DNA from: Mogibacterium sp.
Lineage (GTDB): Bacteria; Bacillota; Clostridia; Peptostreptococcales; Anaerovoracaceae
Assembly: GCA_017505405.1 (NCBI GenBank)
Contig: JAFVPI010000051.1
Location: 1-57,474, forward strand
DNA length: 57,474 bases
Direction of reading: 5' to 3'
Shown: positions 16,740-24,691 of the stretch, in pieces
How positions within the stretch are numbered: the first letter of the stretch is position 1
Layout: each line of letters begins with the position of its first letter
Notes under the pieces: model-generated
Told to the model about the DNA's origin: nothing
Seen by the model: the letters and a program-made list of their open reading frames with translations, nothing else
Database searches by the model: none
Made by a program: the position numbers and the translations under genes

Positions 16740-18044
16740 TTACAGTCCCATTATCTCTTCGCCCTGCATCTCGATCTTCATGGCCCAGTCCGGGACCCAT
16801 ACATCCCGCATGCTGTCGTTGTGTATAATGAACGCCACATCGTAGCCGGGAGCTCTCTCGGGGAACTTTCCCATACCGTCAGTGAAGTAGAGGACTCCCC
16901 GCAGGTCGGTTAGCTTTCTTTCTTCCAGAAGCCTGCCGACATACTCAAAGACCGGCCTGAAATCAGTGCGCCCCAGGCCCTTGATCTCTTTATCAATAAA
17001 GTATCTTTCAAAATCGTCAGCAGAGCTGATTACTTCAACATCCCTGATCTCGTCATCGCACTGGATTATATACAGATTGATCCTGGTATCGAAAGAGTTC
17101 TGGGCTGCCAGCACATCATGCGTATGCTGCACAAACTTCTGAACGATCTCGCCTTTTACGCTGCCTGATGTATCTATGGCTATAACGAAGTCGCGTATGT
17201 TCTTTTTATCCCTGTATTCGAGCGGCTCTATAAGCGGGATGTCGCCGTAGAGATCAAGTCCGTAAGTATAGTAATTATTGTCGAATTCCTCTTCGGACAG
17301 CCTGATCGTCTCGGAGTGGATGCCGAAGCGTTTCAGGAATTCCGTATAGTTGTATCTTACACGGTTTATGTCCCTGAGATTCTGCGTCAGGGCACCGCTG
17401 TCATTGCGGAACAGCTCAAGCTCCGTCTGCATGCGCCTTGAGATATCATCCCACAGCTCCCGCAGGTCTATTTCGCTGGTTATGACCTGATCCTGCGTGC
17501 CTGCACCGTACCACATATCGTGCTGATCCCCGGCAAACAGCTCGCTCCACTCATAGCATTCCGTCATGGATACATCACCCCTGACGAGATAATTGTAGAT
17601 CCTCTCGGCCGTAAGCGCCGGCAGCTTTTCCCTCAGCTGTCTTATGACATCGGTCTGACCATCCTGACGCTTGACTCTGAGAAAGTCGCGCTCCAGTCCG
17701 TTTATAGAGTCTTCAACAGCGATGTCGCATGCCAGATCCCACTTCAGCCTCTCTATCCCCGGACCGACGATGCTGTGCCTGAACACGCTGTGGAGTATGC
17801 TGTGAAGCAGGTTGCGCGCTATGAGATTCTGCTCCTGCCTGTAGGTGATTATCAGCGTCCACGGACTGTACATCACGAATCCGCCGCCTGAGGCAAAGCC
17901 GTAATTCATATTCGGGACACAGCGAAAATTGCCAACAGCCCGATCCATAAACCGCAGATTAACAAGGATCGAATTCCTGGCAAGAGTGATTATTTCGCCT
18001 GATAATTCCTGCGCCTGCCTGTCGCGTTCAGTAAGGTTATCCAT
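16740..18044 (-). CDS. VWA-domain protein (DUF2201-like, metallopeptidase-like N-terminus)
   Basis: A 434-residue protein with a C-terminal von Willebrand factor A-like domain. The MIDAS motif DTSGS starts at residue 291, and a later FTDGMG supplies further metal-site residues. The N-terminal 250 residues resemble the DUF2201 putative metallopeptidase domain, but the expected HExxH reads HSILH (residues 81-85, then a further His at 90), so the catalytic Glu is missing. I chose the ATG at 18044 because residues from there match the family start. The frame extends 21 codons upstream to a TTG (18107) through a hydrophobic stretch and has no better ribosome binding site. It is the first gene of the five-gene minus-strand operon and the natural partner of the MoxR ATPase. 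Confidence 0.85.
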   Translation of the reverse strand: MDNLTERDRQAQELSGEIITLARNSILVNLRFMDRAVGNFRCVPNMNYGFASGGGFVMYSPWTLIITYRQEQNLIARNLLHSILHSVFRHSIVGPGIERLKWDLACDIAVEDSINGLERDFLRVKRQDGQTDVIRQLREKLPALTAERIYNYLVRGDVSMTECYEWSELFAGDQHDMWYGAGTQDQVITSEIDLRELWDDISRRMQTELELFRNDSGALTQNLRDINRVRYNYTEFLKRFGIHSETIRLSEEEFDNNYYTYGLDLYGDIPLIEPLEYRDKKNIRDFVIAIDTSGSVKGEIVQKFVQHTHDVLAAQNSFDTRINLYIIQCDDEIRDVEVISSADDFERYFIDKEIKGLGRTDFRPVFEYVGRLLEERKLTDLRGVLYFTDGMGKFPERAPGYDVAFIIHNDSMRDVWVPDWAMKIEMQGEEIMGL

Positions 18045-18168
18045 GTCATAATGATATACTTTTCGGACTTTTTTTAAAACAATGATGGGAATATAATTAA
18101 GTATCAAATATTAACTTAAGCCTTGATAAATATTGTTGTTTCACCAAGTGACGAAGGGGGTGTGTTGC

Positions 18169-19710
18169 TTGAAAAAACATTATGACATAGTTGTTGTCGG
18201 CGCAGGCAACGCGGGTCTGTCGGCAGCGCTTCACAGTGCTGTAGAGGGTAAAAAGGTGCTGCTGATCGAACAGCACAATCTGCCGGGCGGCTGCGCAACA
18301 AGTTTCAGAAGGGGAAGATTCGAGTTTGAGCCTTCGCTGCATGAGCTCTGCGACATAGGAAGCGAAGATGATCCTGCAGAGATCAGGCAGATGATGATGG
18401 ACTACGGTGTAAAGGTGGACTGGAAGGAAGTGCCTGACTGCTTCCGCATCATAAGCAAGTACTCGGACGGAACGCCGATGGACGTAAGCATGCCTTTCGG
18501 ATGCAAAAACTTCATCGATAAGATGGAATACTACGTTCCGGGTTCGCGTCCTAAGATGGAAGAGTATTTTGAACTGCTCAACGAAACGGTCGCAGGTACA
18601 GCATATATAAGTGCATCCAACGGAAAGGCGGACTCCGGTGTTCTCAAGGAAAAGTATCCTAACCTGCTTAGGACGGGTTCATATCCGGTGACCAGAGTAT
18701 GGAAGGCAATGAACATCCCTCAGAAATGCTGCGACATCATGTCGACATACTGGGGATATCTCGGGATAGATCTGGACCGCATGGCGTTCATACATTATTG
18801 TAACATGTTCATGAAGTATGTATCGCGTGCCGCTTACATCCCGGCTCATACTTCGCATGAGATAAGCAATGCCATGGTCGAAAGGCTGAGAGAGCTCGGC
18901 GGAGACATCTGGTTCAACTGCAGGGCGGAGGAGTTCCTGTTTGACGGCGACCAGCTTTGCGGAGTGCGCACGAGCTGCGGAGAAGTCGAATGCGACTACG
19001 TGCTGGCGAATATAAATCCGGATATCATCTATGCAAAGATGGTACCGAAGGAGCTCATTCCTGAAAGGGAGAAGAAGCTTTCTGCCGCAAGGGGCAAAAA
19101 CTACAGCGCCAGAATGTACACTGTTTATGTAGGCCTCAACAAGACTGCCGAGGAACTGGGTATCAAGGACTACTGCATATTTTTCGCGGATACGGCGGAT
19201 TCCGTACAGGAGTACAAAAACATTCTCGGCGGATTCGACAAAAACAACTTCACTATCTTCCTCTGCAACAACGTCGTGAATCCTGACGCTTCACCTGCCG
19301 GTACATCGATGGGATTCTTCACATCCATGGGCAACCGTGAGGAGTGGAGCGATCTTTCGCAGGAAGACTATGTTGCATACAAGAACAAATACGCAAAGAA
19401 GTTTATCAAAACACTGAAGGACCGCGCGGGCATAGATATTGAACCATACATCGAGGAGATCTGTGTTGCGTCACCGTGGACCTTCGCAAGGTATCTCGGA
19501 ACGCCTGAAGGCTCTGTTTACGGCTACGAGACGGCCGACTGGGACGGCATGATGGCGAGAATGATGATGCTGAATGAAGACTATCCGATCAAGGGTCTCA
19601 GGCCAATCGGTGCTGCCGGCCCGAGAGGCGACGGGTACAGTTCGGCTTACGTATGCGGCAGGCTCATGGCCCGCCTTGCTATCAGGGATCTTAAGGAAGA
19701 AGGGAGGTAG
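18169..19710 (+). CDS. CrtI / phytoene desaturase-like FAD oxidoreductase (copy 2)
   Basis: A 513-residue paralogue of the minus-strand protein at 13066-14604. The same motifs occur: VVVGAGNAGLSAA, NLPGGCATSFRRGRFEF, AHTSHEIS and the C-terminal GLRPIGAAGPRGDGYSS. The start is the TTG at 18169, nine bases after an AGGGGG site; the frame runs upstream to another TTG at 18133 without a site. The copy-2 C-terminal motif has PRGDG where copy 1 has FMADG, so the FAD or substrate pocket may differ. It is divergent from the VWA-MoxR operon with a 124-bp shared control region, and is followed 4 bp later by its own Fe-S reductase gene. The duplication of the whole pair suggests two related substrates or conditions. 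Confidence 0.9.
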   Translation: MKKHYDIVVVGAGNAGLSAALHSAVEGKKVLLIEQHNLPGGCATSFRRGRFEFEPSLHELCDIGSEDDPAEIRQMMMDYGVKVDWKEVPDCFRIISKYSDGTPMDVSMPFGCKNFIDKMEYYVPGSRPKMEEYFELLNETVAGTAYISASNGKADSGVLKEKYPNLLRTGSYPVTRVWKAMNIPQKCCDIMSTYWGYLGIDLDRMAFIHYCNMFMKYVSRAAYIPAHTSHEISNAMVERLRELGGDIWFNCRAEEFLFDGDQLCGVRTSCGEVECDYVLANINPDIIYAKMVPKELIPEREKKLSAARGKNYSARMYTVYVGLNKTAEELGIKDYCIFFADTADSVQEYKNILGGFDKNNFTIFLCNNVVNPDASPAGTSMGFFTSMGNREEWSDLSQEDYVAYKNKYAKKFIKTLKDRAGIDIEPYIEEICVASPWTFARYLGTPEGSVYGYETADWDGMMARMMMLNEDYPIKGLRPIGAAGPRGDGYSSAYVCGRLMARLAIRDLKEEGR

Positions 19711-19714
19711 AGTC

Positions 19715-20926
19715 ATGGCAGTAAAAGTTAAAATCGGACTGATCGGCGCGCTCGACATGCTGAAGTTCAAGAACATGTCCAAGGTGCGTGAGATGGCCAT
19801 ACAGGCGGCTCCGGCCAACGAGATCACGGCTGACTATGCGATCAACGACCATGCCAGAGCCCTGCATCCGGATTTCCAGGAGCTGGTGGTGGACAAGGTG
19901 ATCGATCATGAAGGAGCCGGTGCAAAGACCTTCCTGATGAGATCAAAAGACGGAGGTCCGGTCGCTTACTTCCGCGCCGGGCAGTATCTCTCGCTCAAGC
20001 TGAAGATCGACGGAAGCTCCATCAGCAGACCTTACTCGATAAGCTCATGCCCGAAGGATGCTCTCCAGGGGGCCGTATCAGTCACAGTGCGCAGCAATCC
20101 GGGAGGGTTCGCAGCCGAGCACATGCTGAAAGAGTTCAAGGAGGGCGATGAGGTGCTCTCATCCGGACCTCAGGGCAATTTCTATTATGAACCGCTGCGC
20201 GATCCTGAACATATAGTGGCTCTGGCGGGCGGAAGCGGCATCACGCCGTTCCTCTCGATGGCACAGGCCATTGCGGACGGGACTGAAGATTTCGACCTTA
20301 CGATACTCTTCGGAAGCAGAACGAAAGAGCAGATACTGTTCAGGGAAGAGCTCGATGAGCTTGCAGCAAACTGCAGCAAGATCCACGTTGTGCATGTTCT
20401 GTCGGATGAAGAGGCGGAAGGGTTCGAGCATGGCTTCATTACAGCAGATCTCATAAAGAAATATGCGAAGGCACCGTACAGCGTTTTCGTATGCGGACCT
20501 GAAGCAATGTATAAATTCCTCAGGGGAGAGCTGGACAAGCTCGGGCTTCCGAAAAAGAACATAAGATGCGAGATGCTCGGCGTAACGAAGAAGATCACTG
20601 AGGCGGAAGGCTTCCCGAAAGAAGCGTCCGGCAAGGAGTTTGACCTGACGGTCAGACAGGGCACATATGAATACTCATTCAAGGCCAGCGCTGAAGAACC
20701 TATACTGGTTGCGATAGAAAGAGCGGGCATAACAGCGCCTTCGCGCTGCAGAAGCGGCGAGTGCGGCTGGTGCCGCTCGAAGGTGCTCTCGGGCACATAC
20801 TTCGCGCCTGCTGAGAATGAGAACAGAAGATGGGCGGATATCAAATGGGACTACATCCATCCGTGCGCGACCTTCCCAACATCAGACATGGTGATAGAAG
20901 TACCTGCTGAATACACGCCGAAATAG
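19715..20926 (+). CDS. FAD/NAD(P) ferredoxin-reductase-like protein with C-terminal 2Fe-2S domain (copy 2)
   Basis: A 403-residue paralogue of the protein at 11858-13066. The same special N-terminal extension (GALDMLKFKNMSK, EITADYAIN, ALHPDFQELV) precedes the FAD domain (RPYSISSCP), the NAD(P) domain (LAGGSGITPFLSM, CGPEAMYKF) and the 2Fe-2S domain (CRSGECGWC plus Cys in HPCATF). The start is the ATG at 19715 with GGGAGG 8 bp upstream; the longer open frame upstream overlaps copy 2 of the FAD gene and is rejected. It should feed electrons from NAD(P)H to the adjacent FAD oxidoreductase. A terminator at 20942-20976 ends this two-gene operon. Confidence 0.9.
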   Translation: MAVKVKIGLIGALDMLKFKNMSKVREMAIQAAPANEITADYAINDHARALHPDFQELVVDKVIDHEGAGAKTFLMRSKDGGPVAYFRAGQYLSLKLKIDGSSISRPYSISSCPKDALQGAVSVTVRSNPGGFAAEHMLKEFKEGDEVLSSGPQGNFYYEPLRDPEHIVALAGGSGITPFLSMAQAIADGTEDFDLTILFGSRTKEQILFREELDELAANCSKIHVVHVLSDEEAEGFEHGFITADLIKKYAKAPYSVFVCGPEAMYKFLRGELDKLGLPKKNIRCEMLGVTKKITEAEGFPKEASGKEFDLTVRQGTYEYSFKASAEEPILVAIERAGITAPSRCRSGECGWCRSKVLSGTYFAPAENENRRWADIKWDYIHPCATFPTSDMVIEVPAEYTPK

Positions 20927-20941
20927 AAAGTAAAATCATAA

Positions 20942-20976
20942 CGGGACCTCCGGAATCAGTTCCGGAGGCCGTTTTT
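20942..20976 (+). terminator. Rho-independent terminator after the copy-2 FAD/Fe-S pair
   Basis: Stem CCTCCGGAA / TTCCGGAGG (20947-20955 with 20960-20968), extended by flanking G-C pairs and followed by GTTTTT. Confidence 0.88.
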
Positions 20977-21095
20977 ATGTTAGAATGGTATTTGATTCAG
21001 TAAGAACTCTGCCACAAGGCAGAAAAAACTTTTTGCATCCGCAGTGGAATAATGATGACAGATCCGTCAGCTGCCTCGGAGAGGGATAAGACACT

Positions 21096-22019
21096 TTGAA
21101 AAAAGGCATAGACAGGACCATACAGAAATACGCATTGATAATGCTCTCGGGCATACTCTGGGGAACGATAGGGCTTTTCGTGAAGGTGCTCGACGCAAAG
21201 GGGTCGACCTCGGAATATACTACGTTCATGAGGATGTTTTTCGCATTCCTGCTTCTGCTTGCGATCACCCTTATAAAAGAGGGTACTGCGGCATTCAGGA
21301 TAGGGAAGCGGACGATGCTTTCGTGCGCCCTGCTTGGATTCGTGTCGATGTCGCTCAATAACCTGTGCTACACCAACGCGGTGAACAGACTGGGGATGTC
21401 TCTTGCTGCGGCCATCCTTTACATGGCGCCGATATTCACGAGCATACAGTCGAAGCTGATCTTCCATGAAAAGATCGGAAAGAACAAGATGACAGCGCTG
21501 GCGCTCAATGTGCTGGGCTGCGGGCTTGCCGCCACGGGAGGCAAACTGTCGCTGGAGGGTCTGTCTGTGATCGGACTGATGTTCGGCATCGGGGCGGCTT
21601 TCGCGTATTCGACACAGAATATCTTCGGCAGGCTGGCTACTGACGAAGCATCGCCTTTTGTGGTTGCAACATACAATTTCTTTTTCGCGGCGGTCTTCAC
21701 GCTGGCCGTCGCAAGGCCGTTCTCGGGAATGAGCGATCCGTTCGATCCGCAGATACTGATGTGGGGACTGTTCTTCGGCCTCATACCTACAACTATTGCA
21801 TATCTGCTTTATTTTGCGGGAATACAGGGCCTGAAGGAGACAAGCAAGGTGCCTGTGTTCTGCTCGCTGGAGCTCGTGGTGGCTACCATGCTCGGGGGAC
21901 TGCTGTTCAACGAGGATCTGCCGCCTGCATCGCTTCTCGGCACAGCGATGATACTGGTATCCATCATGCTGATGAACCGCAGAACGGCTGATAAAACGCA
22001 GGACCGCGATGCTGCTTAA
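21096..22019 (+). CDS. EamA/DMT-family transporter
   Basis: A 307-residue drug/metabolite transporter superfamily protein with two EamA repeats and about ten hydrophobic helices. The first repeat begins ALIMLSGILWGTIGLFVKVL and the second begins near IGLMFGIGAAFAYSTQNIFGRL. The start codon is TTG at 21096, after a GGAGAGGG site. Substrate is unknown; EamA members export amino acids, nucleosides or other metabolites. The gene lies 20 bp upstream of an alpha/beta-hydrolase gene and probably shares its transcript. Confidence 0.9.
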   Translation: MKKGIDRTIQKYALIMLSGILWGTIGLFVKVLDAKGSTSEYTTFMRMFFAFLLLLAITLIKEGTAAFRIGKRTMLSCALLGFVSMSLNNLCYTNAVNRLGMSLAAAILYMAPIFTSIQSKLIFHEKIGKNKMTALALNVLGCGLAATGGKLSLEGLSVIGLMFGIGAAFAYSTQNIFGRLATDEASPFVVATYNFFFAAVFTLAVARPFSGMSDPFDPQILMWGLFFGLIPTTIAYLLYFAGIQGLKETSKVPVFCSLELVVATMLGGLLFNEDLPPASLLGTAMILVSIMLMNRRTADKTQDRDAA

Positions 22020-22039
22020 CACTTAAACGGAGGACTGCG

Positions 22040-22858
22040 ATGCTGTATAACGCCAGAAACGAAAACATAAGATTCAACGGCCACGACTGTGACTACATAA
22101 GCTTCGGCTCGGGAGATGATGTGCTGATCATGCTCCCGGGAGTAGGAGACGGATTCAGGACCGCGAAGGGAGTCGCTGTTCCTTTTTCCGTCATGTACCG
22201 GTGCTTTGCCGGAGACTTTAAGGTGCTTGTGTTCAGCAGGAGGAACCGTATGTTTAAAGGATTCACCACTGAAGACATGGCGGATGACCTCGCGGTCATC
22301 ATGGAGAAGCTGAAAACCGGATCTGCTCATATATTCGGAGTATCGCAGGGAGGCATGATAGCGCAGCAGATGGCTATACGCCATCCGGAGAAGGTGAAGA
22401 GCCTGGTGCTTGCCGTGACTGCCCCGCGCCCGACAGACCTGATGCGGGAGTCGCTCGGCTTATGGCTGCAGATGGCCGGCAGGGGAGATTATAAAGGCAT
22501 TATGCTTGATACCGCAGAGCGCTCCTATACGGGAGCATATCTTGAGCGGGGGCGGATGCTGAACAATCTGATCGCGCTCGCGAAACCGAAGGACTATGAG
22601 AGGTTCAGGATACTCTGCGAGTCATGCCTTGCGCATGACGCATACGAAGACCTTAAAAAAATAAACTGCCCGGTGCTCGTTATAGGCGCGGACAGAGACA
22701 TGGTGCTCGGAGGGGAGGCGTCGGAGGAGATAGCTTCTGCGATACCAGGCGCTGAGCTGTATATGTATGAAGGATACAGCCACGGGGTATATGAGCAGGC
22801 AAAGGACTTCAACAGCAGGGTGCTGGAATTCCTGCTGCGCCAGAAAGAAAGAAGATAG
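22040..22858 (+). CDS. Alpha/beta-hydrolase
   Basis: A 272-residue alpha/beta-hydrolase fold protein. Visible are the early LIMLPGVGDGF oxyanion-type loop, the nucleophile elbow GVSQGG (Ser near residue 101), an acid in VIGADRDMVLGG, and the catalytic His in GYSHGVYEQ near the C-terminus. It has a GGAGG site 8 bp upstream and no signal peptide. It follows the EamA transporter by 20 bp and ends before an imperfect inverted hairpin at 22905. Substrate is unknown; the triad and size fit a lipase, esterase or peroxidase-like hydrolase. Confidence 0.88.
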   Translation: MLYNARNENIRFNGHDCDYISFGSGDDVLIMLPGVGDGFRTAKGVAVPFSVMYRCFAGDFKVLVFSRRNRMFKGFTTEDMADDLAVIMEKLKTGSAHIFGVSQGGMIAQQMAIRHPEKVKSLVLAVTAPRPTDLMRESLGLWLQMAGRGDYKGIMLDTAERSYTGAYLERGRMLNNLIALAKPKDYERFRILCESCLAHDAYEDLKKINCPVLVIGADRDMVLGGEASEEIASAIPGAELYMYEGYSHGVYEQAKDFNSRVLEFLLRQKERR

Positions 22859-22904
22859 CACGGAAAATATCAAAGATATTAATACGGAAAGCAAGGAAAT
22901 TGAA

Positions 22905-22937
22905 GGGGCTGTCGCACAATAAAAGTGTGGCAGCCCC
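22905..22937. terminator. GGGGCTG-type hairpin between hydrolase and TetR genes
   Basis: Stem GGGGCTG / CAGCCCC with an extended inner pairing (CGCACA with TGTG), lying between convergent genes; the TetR stop codon is 2 bp away. T runs are weak on both sides. It is a near copy, in inverted orientation, of the hairpin at 24306-24344. Confidence 0.6.
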
Positions 22938-22939
22938 AT

Positions 22940-23524
22940 TTATCCGGCGTTATCCGGCGCATTCCCGGTAGCCAGAGCGTTCTGTATTATCAGCTCCGCT
23001 GACCCTCTCTTGAGCTGGCATATCCTGTGCATATCCTGAACGTACTCTTCGCTCATGCCGCACTGCAGCCAGTCGATGATCAGCCCGAAACATGCGCACT
23101 TGTGGTACCTGATGAAGAGCTCCCTGTCGCTTTCGGATACAGGCACGTCAGGGAAGACCGTCTCCGAGTATTTTCTGATCACGTGCTCGCATATCCTCCA
23201 CAGGGAAGAAATGTTGGAGTGGCTGCCCGAACTGAATATGTGCATGATGACGCGCTTGTTGGCGCGGGCGAATTCCATTGCCGCAGCAATGCACTCATCT
23301 ATGGAGTTGAGCTGCGGATACTCAAGTACAAAATCATCCGCCTTATCTGACAGGATGCCCTCAAGAAGTGCGGGGATATCCTGGTAGTGGTAGTAGAAAG
23401 TGTTGCGGTTGATCCCGCATCGCTCAGTTATATCTCTTACAGTTATCTTCTCTAGAGGCTTTTCGGCAAGGATATCCAGAAAAGCCTGGTTGATCGCTTT
23501 CTTGGTAAGCTCAGAAGCGGCCAT
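22940..23524 (-). CDS. TetR/AcrR-family transcriptional regulator
   Basis: A 194-residue regulator. The N-terminal helix-turn-helix reads KITVRDITERCGINRNTFYYHYQDI (residues about 22-46), typical of TetR proteins whose helix ends in TFYYHF. The C-terminal ligand domain (Cys-rich near KCACFGLIIDWLQCGM) is divergent. The start is the ATG at 23524, with an AGGGGG site 6 bp upstream; a longer frame upstream is rejected. It is divergent from the membrane-anchored protein gene at 23727. The intervening 200 bp contains ATTATCTG and CAGATAAT half-sites, a possible operator. It likely represses itself and perhaps its divergent neighbour. Confidence 0.88.
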   Translation of the reverse strand: MAASELTKKAINQAFLDILAEKPLEKITVRDITERCGINRNTFYYHYQDIPALLEGILSDKADDFVLEYPQLNSIDECIAAAMEFARANKRVIMHIFSSGSHSNISSLWRICEHVIRKYSETVFPDVPVSESDRELFIRYHKCACFGLIIDWLQCGMSEEYVQDMHRICQLKRGSAELIIQNALATGNAPDNAG

Positions 23525-23726
23525 ATGAGAACCCCCTTTCATTGCTTTGGCCTGAAAGTCAGGCAAAACCGGTAATTTGCCCGGTTTCTGTGCATCACCT
23601 GACAATTATCTGTGCAACATCCTTTCCCGGAGAGTTATTATGATGCCGGTAAAAGATGACCATAGGTCAGATAATGATATCAGATGGCAGTCTGAAATTA
23701 AAGATTCATGAAAGGTCGTGAAAGAT

Positions 23727-24260
23727 ATGAAGATTAGTAAAAGAGCTATAAACGTAGCAGTATTTACAGCTGTGGCTCTGATGTTCGTTATGGTTTTCGG
23801 TTACACATTCAGAATGTTCAGCGAGATCAAAGCTATGGATCTCAGCGGACTTGATTCAGATAAAATGGGCATCGCAGCGACAGATATGACAGAGGACAGC
23901 AGCAAGGCTGAGCCGGGCGAGGCTGATGCGGTCGCCAAAGTTGAGACTGTAATGCTGAACAGCGTGGATGCCAGGGACATGACAGCCAGCATCAGGGCAG
24001 ACTATGACAACAACAGAATGGTCCTCCTGATCCTCTCGGACGGAACCGAGGCGGCAGCAAAGGCAGATGACCCGGCAGAGTGGAATAAGGTCATCGAACT
24101 CGGAGACACCTGCTCAGCAGAAGGTGAGCAGATCCTCAGCAGAAGCGGACTGGAAGGCTGGAGCTTCGATGTTGAGATCCTGAACGATACCTGTCCGCAG
24201 AACGCGCTCCTTACATTCGCAGACGGTGAGTGCACATACAATGCAAGAATTGCAGAATAA
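23727..24260 (+). CDS. Hypothetical membrane-anchored extracytoplasmic protein
   Basis: A 177-residue protein with a short basic N-terminus (MKISKRAINV), one hydrophobic helix at about residues 8-28 and an extracytoplasmic domain of about 145 residues rich in Asp and Ala. I see no known domain. ATG at 23727 is preferred over GTG at 23718, though the AAAGG stretch could serve either. It is divergent from the TetR gene and is followed by a strong hairpin at 24306. If the TetR controls it, it may be part of an envelope response; that is a guess. Confidence 0.7.
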   Translation: MKISKRAINVAVFTAVALMFVMVFGYTFRMFSEIKAMDLSGLDSDKMGIAATDMTEDSSKAEPGEADAVAKVETVMLNSVDARDMTASIRADYDNNRMVLLILSDGTEAAAKADDPAEWNKVIELGDTCSAEGEQILSRSGLEGWSFDVEILNDTCPQNALLTFADGECTYNARIAE

Positions 24261-24305
24261 CTGATCTGCGTTCACCTGATCCCTGATAACCCGCATAACT
24301 GAAAT

Positions 24306-24344
24306 GGGGCTGCCACATTTTATCCAAATGCGACAGCCCCTTTT
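24306..24344 (+). terminator. GGGGCTG-type terminator after the anchored protein gene
   Basis: A 15-bp imperfect stem GGGGCTGCCACATTT / AAATGCGACAGCCCC (24306-24320 with 24326-24340) followed by TTTT. The sequence matches the hairpin at 22905-22937 read on the other strand. Confidence 0.8.
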
Positions 24345-24391
24345 ACCTGACAGATTGGGAAACGCATGGGCGGTTCCTGCAGGCGCAGGGA

Positions 24392-24673
24392 TCATTTACG
24401 CTCCCTGACGCTCTTTGTCAGCAGATATTCTATCTGGCCGTTTATGGACCTGAAATCATCCTCGGCCCATCTCGCTATATCATTCCACAGCGATTCAGGC
24501 AGGCGCAGCACGATCTGCTTTCTCTTTGATTCTTTGGCTGCAAGCTCACGTTCCCTGGCCTTCAGGCCGGCTTCGAGAGCGTCGAGCTTCTCCTTGCGCT
24601 TCAGAAGCTTTGCTTCGCGGGCATCAAGGTCAGGTCCGCTTATTCCGTTGTTATCGTTATTGTTTCCGGGCAT
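24392..24673 (-). CDS. Small coiled-coil protein with Arc-like ribbon-helix-helix domain
   Basis: A 93-residue protein. Residues 17-50 are a heptad-rich coiled coil (REAKLLKRKEKLDALEAGL...). Residues 52-93 look like an Arc-type ribbon-helix-helix DNA-binding domain (KQIVLRLPESLWNDIARW followed by SINGQIEYLL), with the strand KQIVLRLP as the DNA-contacting ribbon. It lies 18 bp downstream of the SPFH gene and in the same operon, a pairing I recall from other Clostridia. Its target is unknown; it may act on its own operon, or the RHH fold may serve as a dimerisation module for the SPFH protein. Confidence 0.85.
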   Translation of the reverse strand: MPGNNNDNNGISGPDLDAREAKLLKRKEKLDALEAGLKARERELAAKESKRKQIVLRLPESLWNDIARWAEDDFRSINGQIEYLLTKSVRERK

Positions 24674-24691
24674 AGAGACCTCACTTGATCA

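Noticed and set aside
19574-19714. Upstream extension of the copy-2 Fe-S reductase
   Set aside because: It overlaps the end of the FAD gene and the paralogue starts at the equivalent of ATG 19715, which has a good ribosome binding site.
20997-22022. 341-codon minus-strand frame
   Set aside because: It lies antisense to the EamA transporter; its His/Arg/Cys-rich composition is that of a shadow frame.
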